Counted from the stretch's first letter, positions 18,235 through 27,820 are shown. The stretch is 61,642 nucleotides of DNA from Gemmatimonadaceae bacterium (GCA_014379205.1 JACMME010000092.1:1-61642); one strand, 5' to 3'. Notes: generated by a model not told the origin, from the sequence alone. Translations and numbers: made by a program.

Positions 18235-18488
18235 TATGAGAAGCGAGGGTTTGTGAGTGCGGTAGGAATGGGCCTTCTACTGGAAACTGCTGCATCGCGC
18301 TGTAAAGCTACACCTCTCCGTTCGCAGCAAGATGTTGAATGCGAATCAGCGCAAATCCGGGCGCACCATCGTTCGACGTATACTGCACAGCATCTGCGAA
18401 CCCCTCGAACCTGATGCGCAATTCTTGCAGGTCATTGGGATTCCCCTTTCCATTCCTGCACGGCAAATCCCGATAGAATGTCTTCCCC
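18235..18488. other. 254-base intergenic region with no convincing gene
   Basis: Between the von Willebrand-like gene and ftsY. An open minus-strand frame (18308-18529) reads into the 3' end of the neighbouring gene and could encode a peptide ending RIQHLAANGEV, but it has no good start or ribosome-binding site. An ATG at about 18461 with AAAGGGG upstream opens a 29-residue frame, which is too little to call. No heptamer element is seen here. Confidence 0.4.
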
Positions 18489-20291
18489 TCAACGCAAGCC
18501 GATTCTTCGCCGCAGGAGCCACTCGGCACAAAGCGCTACAAGAACGGCCAGATATGGCCACCACGAATCGCGCAGTCGTGGAGCATCACCGATTGCCGCG
18601 GCGCGGCCCACAGCGCCGGTTACAACTGCAGGGGCTCGAGGCAACAGCTCACGCGAGGCGTTGACCACGAGCAGAGCGGAACCGCCCGTCACAGCCACAT
18701 CGTACTTGCCGGGCGTTGGCGCCGCACTCTCAGCGATACCATCGGCACCGAACCTGAGGAGTATCGAATCAACGCTGGCAGAATCACCGCGCCGCCTGAG
18801 TACCGCAACGACGACGGAGTCAGCTGTTGTCCCCTGTCGCCAGCGCACGCGCTCTCCAGCGCGGACGATTCCTTCGGCAGGTACCGCCGCGCGAACATCC
18901 GAGCGCGCTTCGGCGAGCCAATCAAATATGCTCCCCCAAAGTGCGGCGTACGCATCGGCGCTTGCTCCGCCTCGAAAGTGCCAGCGCCAGAATCCGGATG
19001 CTCCTACCGTCACTATCCGGCGTGGACGATCGGTGCCGCTTATCACAGAGTGGCGATCAGGGTCTCTCGCGCGCGCGGCAGCGAGTGCGCTCCACTCTCC
19101 ATTTGTAATACTGGCAGAGGCCTCGATGGGCGGCAAACTGTCCCACGCGATCCCTGAAAGCGCAGCGGAAACGGGGGACGGCGGTGCAGCTGCGGGATAC
19201 CATTCTCCGCTCGTATCTACGGGCGGTGTAATGAGCATGAGCGCTCCACTGGTCGCCGTTCGAGGCGGACCAAAAACCGCGGTGTCACCATGAATTATTG
19301 CGAGGGGAGCAGATCGTAGAACGCGGCGAACCTCGGCTTCATTCACTGTCGTGAGAGTCGCCTCACCACGCCAACTGGTGGGCGTCACGCGGTAATAAGC
19401 CCGCGTCGGTAGCGAAACCGCACCGCGCAGCACCGGAAGCAGAAAGCGCGAGTCGTAATCGGGCGATGACGAGACAAGAACTGCGCCTGGCGCTTTTGTT
19501 ACATCCAGCGCCGTTCCCACTGTGTCATTCCTGGGCTCCGAATCTCCCGCCGACTGAACCGCGGCCACAAGTGCGAGAGCACCCTCCGCAGCGCCAACCG
19601 GAAAACGAACCGTCTTCCTCTGCTCGCTGCGCGCCGGCATCGAGAGAAGGGCCGCGCCTGCAACCGTTGCGTTTCCAAGCTGGAAGGTGAGCGTTGCATC
19701 TGCGCTCGCAAGTGCACCAGCGCGCAGCGTAATCTGCACTTCGATGGTATCGCCCACGACGGCGCCTCGCGGAGCGTCCATCGAGACGATCGCAATGTCA
19801 CGCGCATCAGCCCTGACAGCTGCCTCGACTCGCGAACCCGATGGCAGCTCGCGCAGGGCTCCGGGGTCATCCAGTTCCCCATCCGTGAGCAGAACCACAG
19901 GGCGACCGGACGCCAGAGCGCGCTCAGCAATGGAAGCAGACGCCGACATTTGGTCGCTCGGAAGTTCCGGGCCTGTGCCTCCCCGGATGGAATCTCCGAA
20001 AAGCCAGAGCGAATCCCGCGTCAGGCTGCGCGCACGGTCACGCGCCGTACGCCATAGTGCGGTATCGCCGCCTCGAAGCCAGCTCTCGGATACGTCGAGG
20101 GCAACGATCGGATTGGGAGCGCGGCGTCGGCCCGACGGCGCGTCGAACAGCAGTGCGAATAGCACGACGAGAGCAACGGCTCGCAACAAAACAACCGGAA
20201 CAAGCCGGCTCAGTGCACTCGATTCGCGGAGCCCGTACAGAGCTATCGCGAGGGCCGAGCCCACGACCACCGCGATGATCCAGGTAAGCAT
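18489..20291 (-). CDS. Membrane-anchored von Willebrand factor A-like protein
   Basis: 600 residues. Two N-terminal membrane helices (WIIAVVVGSALAIALYGL and LRAVALVVLFALLFDA) precede a VWA/Rossmann-like region with IVALDVSESW (DxSxS metal-site pattern) and VVLLTDGELDDP. Beta-rich domains follow. A second Rossmann-like part (VLVSSSPDYDSRFLLPVL) resembles BatA-type/glutamine-amidotransferase-like membrane proteins, and a final membrane helix (WWPYLAVLVALCAEWLL) ends with a basic tail. Large proteins of this layout occur with MoxR ATPases in Bat systems, but none is here. The function is unknown, possibly an envelope complex scaffold. It starts with the ATG at 20291. Confidence 0.65.
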   Translation of the reverse strand: MLTWIIAVVVGSALAIALYGLRESSALSRLVPVVLLRAVALVVLFALLFDAPSGRRRAPNPIVALDVSESWLRGGDTALWRTARDRARSLTRDSLWLFGDSIRGGTGPELPSDQMSASASIAERALASGRPVVLLTDGELDDPGALRELPSGSRVEAAVRADARDIAIVSMDAPRGAVVGDTIEVQITLRAGALASADATLTFQLGNATVAGAALLSMPARSEQRKTVRFPVGAAEGALALVAAVQSAGDSEPRNDTVGTALDVTKAPGAVLVSSSPDYDSRFLLPVLRGAVSLPTRAYYRVTPTSWRGEATLTTVNEAEVRRVLRSAPLAIIHGDTAVFGPPRTATSGALMLITPPVDTSGEWYPAAAPPSPVSAALSGIAWDSLPPIEASASITNGEWSALAAARARDPDRHSVISGTDRPRRIVTVGASGFWRWHFRGGASADAYAALWGSIFDWLAEARSDVRAAVPAEGIVRAGERVRWRQGTTADSVVVAVLRRRGDSASVDSILLRFGADGIAESAAPTPGKYDVAVTGGSALLVVNASRELLPRAPAVVTGAVGRAAAIGDAPRLRDSWWPYLAVLVALCAEWLLRRRIGLR

Positions 20292-20314
20292 CGGGGGAAT
20301 TTAACCGAGAACAC

Positions 20315-20444
20315 CGAAGTGCGAAGTGACCACGAACCTGGAAGTACCACTGGGAAATAAGCCAAGTAATTCGTGCTGCCAGCGAACGTGCCAACTCCAG
20401 TTAATAGTTCTTCGCAGTTCGCAGTTCAGTACGCAGCACGCAGG
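20315..20444. repeat. Heptanucleotide iterated element C
   Basis: Two tandem CGAAGTG units lie at 20315-20328. About 85 bases on, CGCAGTT CGCAGTT (20413-20426) and CGCAGCA CGCAGG (20432-20444) follow. The heptad spacing matches the other elements, but the arms are only weakly complementary, so it may be a decayed or different version. It fills the gap between the M23 peptidase gene and the von Willebrand-like gene. Confidence 0.55.
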
Positions 20445-20450
20445 CTCAGT

Positions 20451-21734
20451 TCATCTCAGCGCAACCACCTCGACATCGGCGTCCAGCATTTCGATATACG
20501 CGGTGCGAAGTTGATCAAACTTTGCACGCTCGCTGACCGGAATTGGCAGTCCGGCTTTGCTCGCAAGGGCTCGGCGGGGATCTCGCTGAGCGCCGTTGAC
20601 AAGCACTTCGAAGTGCAGATGCGGGCCACTCGCGAGCCCTGTCATTCCAACGTAGCCGATTGTCTGGCCGATCCCGACGTGCGAGCCCCTCCGTATGCCT
20701 GTCGCGAATCCGCGCATGTGTCCGTAACGCGTTACGTAACCGTTCCGATGCCGCACTTCCACCGCGTTCCCGTATCCGCCCTTGCGACCCGAAAATATGA
20801 CAGTTCCCTCACCGACGGTTCGAATGGGCGTTCCGGATGAGGCAGCGTAATCGGTCCCCTTGTGCGCGCGGCGAACACCTAAGACCGGATGACGCCTCAT
20901 ACCAAAGACACTGGAGATGCGGCGAAACGCCAACGGCGCACGGAGAAATGCCATTCTCAGAGACTTTCCATTCTGGTCGAAAAATTCCGCTCGTCCGCCG
21001 CTTTTCTCGTACCGGATTGCTTCGACCTGGGCCCGGGAGAATTCGAATCTCGCCGCCAGCACTTCGCCCACGCGAACCAGGCCGCCAGGCGCGGTGGACA
21101 GCTCGAAAAGCACCTTGAATTTGTCGCCGTCACGCAACTCCCGGCTCATGTCGATGCGGTATTCGTACACGTCCGCGAGGGTCCACGCCAGCTCGGAACG
21201 CGCAGGCCGGGAGAGCAACGCACCCCGCGCGCTATCCATGGCGGCGTAAAGGGACGAACGGATCGTGCCGCTGACCACCACGGTGTCCTTCTGCCACGCA
21301 ATCAGCTTCTCTTCCGAGGCCCAGCCTAATGTGGAGCGCGTCAGATAGAGCGTGCGATCCTCTGACAAATTGAAGACAACTTCGGACGGTATTGAGTCGT
21401 TCGGATGAGCGCGGAGGATAACGCTCATCCCGGCTCGCAAGCGTCTGGCATCGAGCCCCTTGGCAGCAGCCAGCAAGTGCCCGGTTTCCGATGGCGAAAG
21501 TCCGCCACGCTGGAGCAGCTCTACCACGGTTTCACCGCGGCGCATGGTATCGACTCGGCGGTTCATGGAATCTGCGAGCCGAGCCGGCGCGGCGATCGTA
21601 ACCGGTGGAGCCGGTACCGACTTTCTTGGAGTTGGTGAAGGGGACAGCTGAAGAACCGCGGCGGCGACTATACTAGCAACCAGGGCGACGGCCATTCTGC
21701 GGCGCCCCGGTTTGTCCGCGGCGAAGAACTTCAA
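20451..21734 (-). CDS. M23/LytM-family metallopeptidase, coupled to ftsZ
   Basis: 427 residues. An N-terminal membrane anchor or signal ([15 protein letters not shown]) is followed by an OapA/LysM-like region ([30 protein letters not shown]), then a C-terminal LytM domain with HKGTDYA (HxxxD zinc motif), [20 protein letters not shown] and HLHFEV (HxH). Zn-binding residues are all present, so it may be an active D,D-endopeptidase cutting peptidoglycan cross-bridges, unlike degenerate EnvC/NlpD. The ATG at 21734 overlaps the ftsZ TGA (ATGA), so it should be made with FtsZ and is a good candidate for septal peptidoglycan splitting. Confidence 0.87.
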   Translation of the reverse strand: MKFFAADKPGRRRMAVALVASIVAAAVLQLSPSPTPRKSVPAPPVTIAAPARLADSMNRRVDTMRRGETVVELLQRGGLSPSETGHLLAAAKGLDARRLRAGMSVILRAHPNDSIPSEVVFNLSEDRTLYLTRSTLGWASEEKLIAWQKDTVVVSGTIRSSLYAAMDSARGALLSRPARSELAWTLADVYEYRIDMSRELRDGDKFKVLFELSTAPGGLVRVGEVLAARFEFSRAQVEAIRYEKSGGRAEFFDQNGKSLRMAFLRAPLAFRRISSVFGMRRHPVLGVRRAHKGTDYAASSGTPIRTVGEGTVIFSGRKGGYGNAVEVRHRNGYVTRYGHMRGFATGIRRGSHVGIGQTIGYVGMTGLASGPHLHFEVLVNGAQRDPRRALASKAGLPIPVSERAKFDQLRTAYIEMLDADVEVVALR

Positions 21735-22915
21735 TCCATCTGCCTCCTAATGAAGGTCGGAATCTCCATGTCAGTCAAATCCTGGCGCTGCCGTTCCGGC
21801 TTGGGCTGAACTGGCGCCTGTTGCTGGGGCCGGCGTGCTGCCTCCCCTGCCTGAGTGAGACGGCCCAGTGCGCCACGCGCAACAGCCGGCTTGCGGAAGT
21901 CGATGACCTGGGCTCCGAGCCGGCCGCCAACCTGTTCCGCTGCTGCGCTGTGCCCTTCCTGGTCGAAGCCGGTTGCTATTACGGTAACCCGGATTTCTCC
22001 CTGCATCGCGGGTTCGTTCACCGCACCGAAGATGATTTCAGCATCGTCGCCGACGGCATCGTGGACGATTTCATTGATCTGATGCACCTCGCCGAGCGTC
22101 AGATCGGTTCCGCCGGTGATGTTGACGAGGACACCAGTAGCCCCGGAGATGGATACGTTGTCGAGAAGCGGGCTCGCGATCGCTTGTTGCGCCGCCTCGG
22201 TGGCGCGATTTTCACCACGGCCGACTCCAGTACCCATGAGGGCGGACCCGCCATTCTGCATTACCGTGCGAACGTCCGCGAAATCGACGTTCACCAGTCC
22301 AGTCACACTCACGAGATTCGCAATTCCTTGTGTCGCATGCAGCAACACCTCGTCGGCCTTCTTGAGCGCATCCTGGAATGGAATCCCTTTTCCCACTACA
22401 GCGAGCAAGCGCTCGTTCGGGACCACAATCATGGTATCGACGTGTTTGCGCATTTCCGCGATGCCGGCGTCAGCCTGGCGCATCCGCTTCCTTCCCTCAA
22501 ACAGAAAAGGCTTCGTTACAATACCAACGCAAAGCGCACCGCCGGCGCGAGCCATTTCGCATACAACCGGAGCGGCACCAGTTCCGGTTCCGCCCCCCAT
22601 CCCGCACGTCACAAAAACGAGGTCAGCATTGGTGAGCACGCGGCTCACTTCGTCGCGATTCTCCTCCACCGCCTGACGGCCGATCTCGGGACGAGCACCT
22701 GCTCCCAATCCGCGCGTCAACTTCTTGCCGATCTGGATCTTGACATCGGACTTGGAGCTGAGCAGGGCCTGTGCGTCCGTGTTGACAGAAATGAATTCGA
22801 CGCCGTCCAGGTGCTCGTCGATCATCCGGTTGACCGCGTTGCCACCGCCGCCACCCACGCCGACGACCTTCATACGGGCGTTCTGGTTCGCGCTTTCCTC
22901 GAACTCGAAGATCAT
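21731..22915 (-). CDS. ftsZ: Cell division protein FtsZ
   Basis: 394 residues of tubulin-fold GTPase. The G-box region has [19 protein letters not shown], the tubulin signature [12 protein letters not shown], the T7 loop [11 protein letters not shown], and later FGAVNEP and VTVIATGF. A variable linker leads to the conserved C-terminal peptide [11 protein letters not shown] that binds FtsA and other partners. It forms the Z ring. Unlike most dcw clusters, its start is 311 bases from ftsA, so it may have its own promoter. A GGAG lies 12 bases before the ATG. The 3' end is coupled to the M23 peptidase. Confidence 0.97.
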   Translation of the reverse strand: MIFEFEESANQNARMKVVGVGGGGGNAVNRMIDEHLDGVEFISVNTDAQALLSSKSDVKIQIGKKLTRGLGAGARPEIGRQAVEENRDEVSRVLTNADLVFVTCGMGGGTGTGAAPVVCEMARAGGALCVGIVTKPFLFEGRKRMRQADAGIAEMRKHVDTMIVVPNERLLAVVGKGIPFQDALKKADEVLLHATQGIANLVSVTGLVNVDFADVRTVMQNGGSALMGTGVGRGENRATEAAQQAIASPLLDNVSISGATGVLVNITGGTDLTLGEVHQINEIVHDAVGDDAEIIFGAVNEPAMQGEIRVTVIATGFDQEGHSAAAEQVGGRLGAQVIDFRKPAVARGALGRLTQAGEAARRPQQQAPVQPKPERQRQDLTDMEIPTFIRRQMD

Positions 22916-23018
22916 GTGGAGGGTAGCTCCAGGAGAGGGAGGGAGCGGGCTGGTGCCGGCTTCCCCCGGGGTGCGACAATAAGAGAGCTATGGGGCTCCG
23001 AACGGCAGGTCGGCGTAG

Positions 23019-23024
23019 AATATA
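23019..23024 (-). promoter_or_regulatory. Possible -10 box for ftsZ
   Basis: TATATT on the minus strand, about 104 bases before the ftsZ ATG, in the A/T-richest patch of the gap. No convincing -35 box is seen at the right distance, so this is a weak call. Confidence 0.25.
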
Positions 23025-23040
23025 ACGCAGAGGGCGGGCG

Positions 23041-23216
23041 TCGGATAGCCGATACGGACCGCGGATGCGGATTGCGGAAGACTAGCATACCCGCTCAATC
23101 ATGAGCGCATCAGCCGATCGACGAGCCTCAAGCTTGGGTGATCTGATTGAATAGCGTTGGAGGATAGCCTTCCGTAATCCGCAATCCGCAATCCACTATC
23201 GGCTGTTCACTATCTC
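23041..23216. repeat. Heptanucleotide iterated inverted element D (ftsA-ftsZ gap)
   Basis: Arm 1 (23041-23080) reads CGGATAGC, CGATA, CGGACCG, CGGATG, CGGATTG, CGGAAG. Arm 2 (23172-23199) is CCGTAAT, CCGCAAT, CCGCAAT, CCACTAT, followed by CGGCTGTT and CACTAT. TGCGGATTGCGGA at 23066-23078 is an exact reverse complement of 23178-23190, giving a 13-base-pair stem with a 99-base loop. The unit is the same GCGGATT heptad as element A, 19 kb away. Confidence 0.75.
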
Positions 23217-23226
23217 AATCGCCGTA

Positions 23227-24486
23227 TCAAAAGAAATCCTGAAGCCATAACTTGACCCGCTGGGCAATACGATCCATGCCGGGGGCCACTTTCACCCGCT
23301 TTCCGCTCGCTGACGCCTGCTGCCCCAGCGCCATTCGATGCGCACCGTATTGTGCGAGGCCGACGACTGTCGCGAAACGGGGTGCCTCGACCGAGTCGCT
23401 GAGACCACTGACGTTAAAAGCGGGAGATCCGACTCGGACGCCGGTCCCGAAGACGTCGCTGGCGAGCTCCTGGGCACCCGGAATCCCAGCTGCGCCACCC
23501 GTCATCACCAGACCAGCGCTGAGGCGGCCGGCAAATCCCGCGTCAGTAATCTCGCGCTGGACCAGGTCGAAGATCTCATCCATCCGCTGGTGGATGATAT
23601 GCGCCAGAAGCTCGCGTGGAACGCGCCGGTCGCCCTGCGCGGCGGTGCTCGGCAGCTGTATGACTTCAGAGGGATCAACCAGCGGCTCATAGGCGCTTCC
23701 CCAGCGCTCCTTCAGGCGCTCGGCGTCTGCCTGAGTAACACCGAGACCATGAACGATGTCGCTCGTTACGTTGTTGCCGCCGTAGCTGAGCGTCCGGAGA
23801 TGGCGAATTTTCCCCTCGTGGAAGATGGCTATGTCGGTGGTGCCTGCGCCCATTTCCACGAGGGTGACCCCCAGCTCCTTCTCGTCCTCGGTGAGGACGC
23901 TTAGAGCGCTGGCGAGGGGCTCCAGCACCAGCTCGCGTGTCTTGTATCCCGCCTTGTCTACAGATTTGCGGAGATTCATTGCAGGCGAGACACCTATGGT
24001 GACCAGATACACCTCGGTCTCCAAACGCATGCCAATCATTCCGACCGGATCGCGGATTCCCTGATTCTTGTCCACGCGATATTCCTGCGGTATGGCGTGC
24101 AACAGCTCGCGATCCTGTGGGAGCGCTTGCGCCCGTGCTACCTCATTGGCGCGGTTCACGTCCGCTTTGGAGATCTCATCGCCATTTACGGCAACGATTC
24201 CCGTGCTGTTGGTGGCCTGCACGTGTTCGCCAGCGATTCCCGCGTACACGTATTCCACCTTCGCACCGGCCATCCGCTCCGCATCTTCCATTGCTTTGCG
24301 GATGGAGCGTGTGGCCTCCTCTATGTCCGAGACCACGCCGCGCCGAAGTCCCGACGTGCGCGCCTGACCGACGCCAAGAATCTTGATCGTTGGATGCTTG
24401 GGTAGCTCCCCCACCACCTCCGCAATGACGGCGGTGGTCTTGGCCGAGCCGATATCCAGACCTGCTACAAGACGTTCGTTATTCAT
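23227..24486 (-). CDS. ftsA: Cell division protein FtsA
   Basis: 419 residues of actin-like ATPase. Motifs: phosphate 1 GLDIGSAKTTAVIAEV, the SHS2/1C insert region (REVAR-like block, AIPQEYRVDKNQGIRDPVGM), phosphate 2 MGAGTTDIAIFHEG, adenosine motif VMTGGAAGIPGAQELAS, and a C-terminal basic amphipathic helix (QRVKLWLQDFF), the membrane-targeting tail. It tethers FtsZ to the membrane and recruits downstream division proteins. The ATG at 24486 overlaps the ftsQ stop (ATGA). The element in the gap to ftsZ may separate their expression. Confidence 0.95.
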   Translation of the reverse strand: MNNERLVAGLDIGSAKTTAVIAEVVGELPKHPTIKILGVGQARTSGLRRGVVSDIEEATRSIRKAMEDAERMAGAKVEYVYAGIAGEHVQATNSTGIVAVNGDEISKADVNRANEVARAQALPQDRELLHAIPQEYRVDKNQGIRDPVGMIGMRLETEVYLVTIGVSPAMNLRKSVDKAGYKTRELVLEPLASALSVLTEDEKELGVTLVEMGAGTTDIAIFHEGKIRHLRTLSYGGNNVTSDIVHGLGVTQADAERLKERWGSAYEPLVDPSEVIQLPSTAAQGDRRVPRELLAHIIHQRMDEIFDLVQREITDAGFAGRLSAGLVMTGGAAGIPGAQELASDVFGTGVRVGSPAFNVSGLSDSVEAPRFATVVGLAQYGAHRMALGQQASASGKRVKVAPGMDRIAQRVKLWLQDFF

Positions 24487-25193
24487 TCCACCCTGGCTAT
24501 GACCTGATCACGAAAACGGAGATCCAGCTCCTTGACGCGCATCGTACGGCGTGCCAGGTCGGCCTCGACGGGAAGTATGTCCGCGAACCGGGCGGCTGTC
24601 ACGTCCTGCATGGCACGAACACGGATTGGTGGCAACACGAACAGTAGCTGGTCCTTGCCTACGCGGCGCGCTTCCGAGATGCGGGCGAATATACCCGGAT
24701 CACTCCCCCGAAGCGTAGACAGGAGGCGTACGAGCGTGGTGTCGCGAGTGGCCAGGATGGGCAGGTCGGTATCGGCCCGCCCCGGATCAATGGCCAGTGG
24801 CACGCCTGCAGAATCCAGTGGCAGCATGCCAGTCGGTGTGGCAACCATTGCGACCGGCTGGCGTTCCCATACGTAAACCACGAGCGTACCGGGCAAATCG
24901 CGCTCGATCTCCGCGTTCGCAATCTGTGGAAGCTCTTCCACGCGTGCTTCCATTGCGTCCAGCTCCTGCCACACCGAAGAGCTCGTGTCCACCTGGAGCT
25001 TCGCGTAGATGGCGCTTGCGGATGCGTAGCGTACGCCGGCGATCTGCACGTGCCGAACGCGGAAGTACGTAAGGCCCGAGAGAGCCGGCGGCCCCCACCA
25101 CGGCGCCGATGCGGTCACCGCCACAGCTGCTCCCAGCAGGACCGTTCTCAAACTGAGTGGCGGCGCGATACGCGAAAACATCGTACTGGTCAC
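24483..25193 (-). CDS. ftsQ: Cell division protein FtsQ
   Basis: 236 residues. One membrane segment (LRTVLLGAAVAVTASAPWW) after a short cytoplasmic tail, then a POTRA domain (YFRVRHVQIAGVRYASASAI, then LPQIANAEIERDLPGTLVVYVWERQPVAM) and a beta domain ending VKELDLRFRDQVIARVE. This is the FtsQ/DivIB layout in size and order. It links early and late division proteins in the periplasm. Its start overlaps the murC stop by 4 bases. It sits between murC and ftsA as expected, with ddl and murB missing. Confidence 0.9.
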   Translation of the reverse strand: MTSTMFSRIAPPLSLRTVLLGAAVAVTASAPWWGPPALSGLTYFRVRHVQIAGVRYASASAIYAKLQVDTSSSVWQELDAMEARVEELPQIANAEIERDLPGTLVVYVWERQPVAMVATPTGMLPLDSAGVPLAIDPGRADTDLPILATRDTTLVRLLSTLRGSDPGIFARISEARRVGKDQLLFVLPPIRVRAMQDVTAARFADILPVEADLARRTMRVKELDLRFRDQVIARVE

Positions 25194-26566
25194 GCAGTCT
25201 CCAACAGAGCGATAAGCTCCGGACCCGTCTGTGTTATGTCGCCCGCGCCCATCGTGAGTACAACATCGTCCTCGCGGACGGCGCTTCTGAGAGCCACAGC
25301 CAGATTCGTGCGCGCGCCGCGCCAGGCAAGCGCGCCCCCCGCGACGTTAATGGCATCCACTACAAGTGACGATGTGACGCCGGGAATGGGCTGCTCACGC
25401 GCTGGGTATATCTCGGTAAGAAAGATCAGATCCGAGGCAGCAAGGGCTTCTCCAAACTCCGACGCGAAGTCCCGGGTGCGAGAGAATAGATGCGGCTGAA
25501 AGGCCACGATTAGGCGGCGCCCCGGATGTGCTTCGCGAGCAGCGGCCAGTGTTGCCCGGATCTCCGTCGGGTGGTGCGCATAATCGTCGATGATCAGCAC
25601 ACCGCGTTCGTTACCGATTCTCTGGAAGCGACGTTCGACGCCGGTGAATTGCTGTAGTCCGCGCGCCATGCGCTCCGCATTCGCGCCAAGGGCGAGACCA
25701 CTGGCCAGGGCCGCGAGTGCATTGAGAACATTGTGGCGCCCGGGAACGCGCAGTGATATCTGAGCAACAGATTCGCCATCGAACTCCGCGATGAATCGCG
25801 TCCCTCCTCCTTCAGCGACCAGGTAGCGCGCGACCAATCGCGCATCCACCGAATTCACCCCGTAACGAATGACTTCGCTCCCGCCCTGGGTGGGGAGCGT
25901 CGATGCGCCCGCATCATCGTCGCAGAGTACGACCGTGCGAGCGCGGGAAATGAATTGGGCGAACGCGGAGCGAACGTCCGCGAGATCAGCATAAATGTCG
26001 AGGTGATCTGCTTCCACGTTGGTCACCGTCGCTACCGCGGGTGACAGCGCCAGAAACGAGCGATCGTACTCGTCCGCCTCCACAACGAAGACACGATCAT
26101 CGCCGCGACTCAAATTCCCTTCCCACGCACCGACCCTTCCTCCCGCCACACCGGTTGGGGCGAACCCCGCGGCTCGTAGCGCTTCTGTCGTCATTACCGT
26201 GGTGGTTGTCTTTCCATGCGTTCCAGCGACGCCAATCACGTCCCCCATGGAAACCGCATCAGCCAGCGCTTCGGCGCGGCGTACCACCGGAATTCCCAGC
26301 TGGCGCGCACGAACCAGCTCAGGATGATCAGCCGGCATGGCCGATGTCACCACAAGCGCGCGCGCCAGATCCGCGTGCGCTGGATCATGTCCGTTGGCGA
26401 CGAGAATCCCCAACCGCGCGAGATCCGCCACTGGTGTCGCGTTGGCATCGCATCCGGATACCGACACTCCGCGACGCGCCGCAAGCTCCGCTAGCGCACT
26501 CATGCCCGCGCCCGCGATTCCCACGAAGTGGATAGGGCGAGAGTCAGAGAGGTCAAACAATGACAT
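25190..26566 (-). CDS. murC: UDP-N-acetylmuramate--L-alanine ligase
   Basis: 458 residues (start at the ATG at 26566). The N-terminal UDP-binding domain has IHFVGIAGAGMSALAELA, the central ATPase has GTHGKTTTTVMTTEALR, plus DEYDRSFL and DDYAHHPTEIRATL in the later domains. It attaches L-Ala to UDP-MurNAc, the first Mur ligase step. A longer frame to 26626 exists but has no ribosome-binding site and would lengthen the enzyme beyond usual; the MSLFDLSDS start fits better. A 132-base gap from murG is the largest within the Mur part of the cluster. Confidence 0.93.
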   Translation of the reverse strand: MSLFDLSDSRPIHFVGIAGAGMSALAELAARRGVSVSGCDANATPVADLARLGILVANGHDPAHADLARALVVTSAMPADHPELVRARQLGIPVVRRAEALADAVSMGDVIGVAGTHGKTTTTVMTTEALRAAGFAPTGVAGGRVGAWEGNLSRGDDRVFVVEADEYDRSFLALSPAVATVTNVEADHLDIYADLADVRSAFAQFISRARTVVLCDDDAGASTLPTQGGSEVIRYGVNSVDARLVARYLVAEGGGTRFIAEFDGESVAQISLRVPGRHNVLNALAALASGLALGANAERMARGLQQFTGVERRFQRIGNERGVLIIDDYAHHPTEIRATLAAAREAHPGRRLIVAFQPHLFSRTRDFASEFGEALAASDLIFLTEIYPAREQPIPGVTSSLVVDAINVAGGALAWRGARTNLAVALRSAVREDDVVLTMGAGDITQTGPELIALLETA

Positions 26567-26698
26567 GAACGTCTGGCGGAAGATTGTGGAGACCGCAACT
26601 TTGCTGCTGGAGGCGGTCACATGCATCCCGAAGCTAATTGCGTGCGTGACTCGAGGTGAGGCGTGGCCGACCGTTCCCGTCGAAAGCTTGAACCAGCT

Positions 26699-27820
26699 TC
26701 AATTGCTATCCACGCGCGCCGACGTGTTTGCCGCAATCAATCGCAGGATCCGCTCCGCGATCACCTTCGCAGCATCAGGCTTGCCCAGCTCTTTCGCTCT
26801 TGCCGCAAGTGCTGCCAGCCTCTCAGGCTGACCAATCAAGTCCCCAACCTCTTTCTCCAGTCGGTCGACACTCAGGTCACTCTGCGGCAGCATGACCGCC
26901 GCGCCCGCCGCGACGAGTGCGCGAGCATTCGCCGTTTGATGGTCCGCCGCAGCCGTGGGGAGTGGAATGAGCACCGAGGGTATCCCCCAGGCATTCAGTT
27001 CTGCAGAGGTCAGAGCGCCTGCTCTCGTGAGAGCCAGATCGCTCGCGGCATACGCATCGGCGATAGGAGAAAGGTACTGAACGATTTTGACCCTGGATGA
27101 TTCCAGGAGGCGAACCTCCTCATAGCCGGTTCGGCCAGTGCCCCAGATCACGTACAGTTGCTCCGGAAGACCTCTCGTGATCCAGTCCCGCATCGCCGCA
27201 TTCATCGCGCGTGATCCCTGACTTCCCCCAAATACCAACAGGACCTTTCCCTCGGTCTCGGGAAATCCCCACTTTCGCCTCGCGGAGCCGCGATCCGGGT
27301 GCAGCTCCGGAGGTGGCTGAATCGGATTGCCGGTCGTCCCGACCCAGGCGTCGCGTGGAGGCCGGAGAAAGCGGCCCGCTTCCTCGTAACCGAGATATAT
27401 CTCGCCCGCGAACCGGCTCGCGAGCCGGGTGGTGAGTCCGGGATAGCTATTCTGCTCCTGTATGGTGATCGGTATGCGGTGACTAATGGCGTAACTGAGT
27501 GTGGCTCCCGACGCGTAACCTCCCGTTCCTACAACGAGCGCTGGGGCTCCCTCGCGCACAAGACGATCTATCGCGCGCCATGCGGTGGCGAAGCCACGCA
27601 TCGTGCGGAAATTCAGCCAGGGTTTTGCGCGGTAGAGCGGGTGAAGGTCGAGGAGGAGATACGGAAAACCGCTGGCAGGAAGAACGTCGCGCTCAACGCC
27701 CCTCGTGGCGCCAATGAACACTATATCGACGTGAGGGCGAATCGCTTTCAAAGCGCGAGCAATTGCGAGGCCGGGGTAGAGATGCCCGCCGGTGCCCCCG
27801 CCAGCGAAGAAAATTCGCAC
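26699..27820 (-). CDS. murG: UDP-N-acetylglucosamine transferase MurG
   Basis: 373 residues, a GT-B fold glycosyltransferase. The N-terminal Gly-rich loop is IFFAGGGTGGHLYPGLAIARAL; the second half has LLVFGGSQGSRAMN, SDLALTRAGALTSAELNAWG and LIPLPTAAADHQTANA. It converts lipid I to lipid II on the inner face of the membrane. There is a 37-base gap from ftsW. Order FtsW-MurG-MurC is standard for dcw clusters. Confidence 0.95.
   Translation of the reverse strand: MRIFFAGGGTGGHLYPGLAIARALKAIRPHVDIVFIGATRGVERDVLPASGFPYLLLDLHPLYRAKPWLNFRTMRGFATAWRAIDRLVREGAPALVVGTGGYASGATLSYAISHRIPITIQEQNSYPGLTTRLASRFAGEIYLGYEEAGRFLRPPRDAWVGTTGNPIQPPPELHPDRGSARRKWGFPETEGKVLLVFGGSQGSRAMNAAMRDWITRGLPEQLYVIWGTGRTGYEEVRLLESSRVKIVQYLSPIADAYAASDLALTRAGALTSAELNAWGIPSVLIPLPTAAADHQTANARALVAAGAAVMLPQSDLSVDRLEKEVGDLIGQPERLAALAARAKELGKPDAAKVIAERILRLIAANTSARVDSN

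Larger units (their letters stand above)
22916..23226. other. 311-base ftsA-ftsZ intergenic region
   Basis: No gene is seen. It holds heptamer element D and, on the ftsZ-proximal side (minus strand), an A/T-rich patch (TATATT at 23024-23019) that could be a -10 box. A gap of this size inside a dcw cluster whose other genes mostly overlap is itself unusual. Confidence 0.6.

Noticed and set aside
18308-18529. 73-residue minus-strand frame between ftsY and the von Willebrand-like gene
   Set aside because: It starts inside the 3' end of the neighbouring gene, has no ribosome-binding site and no recognisable domain.
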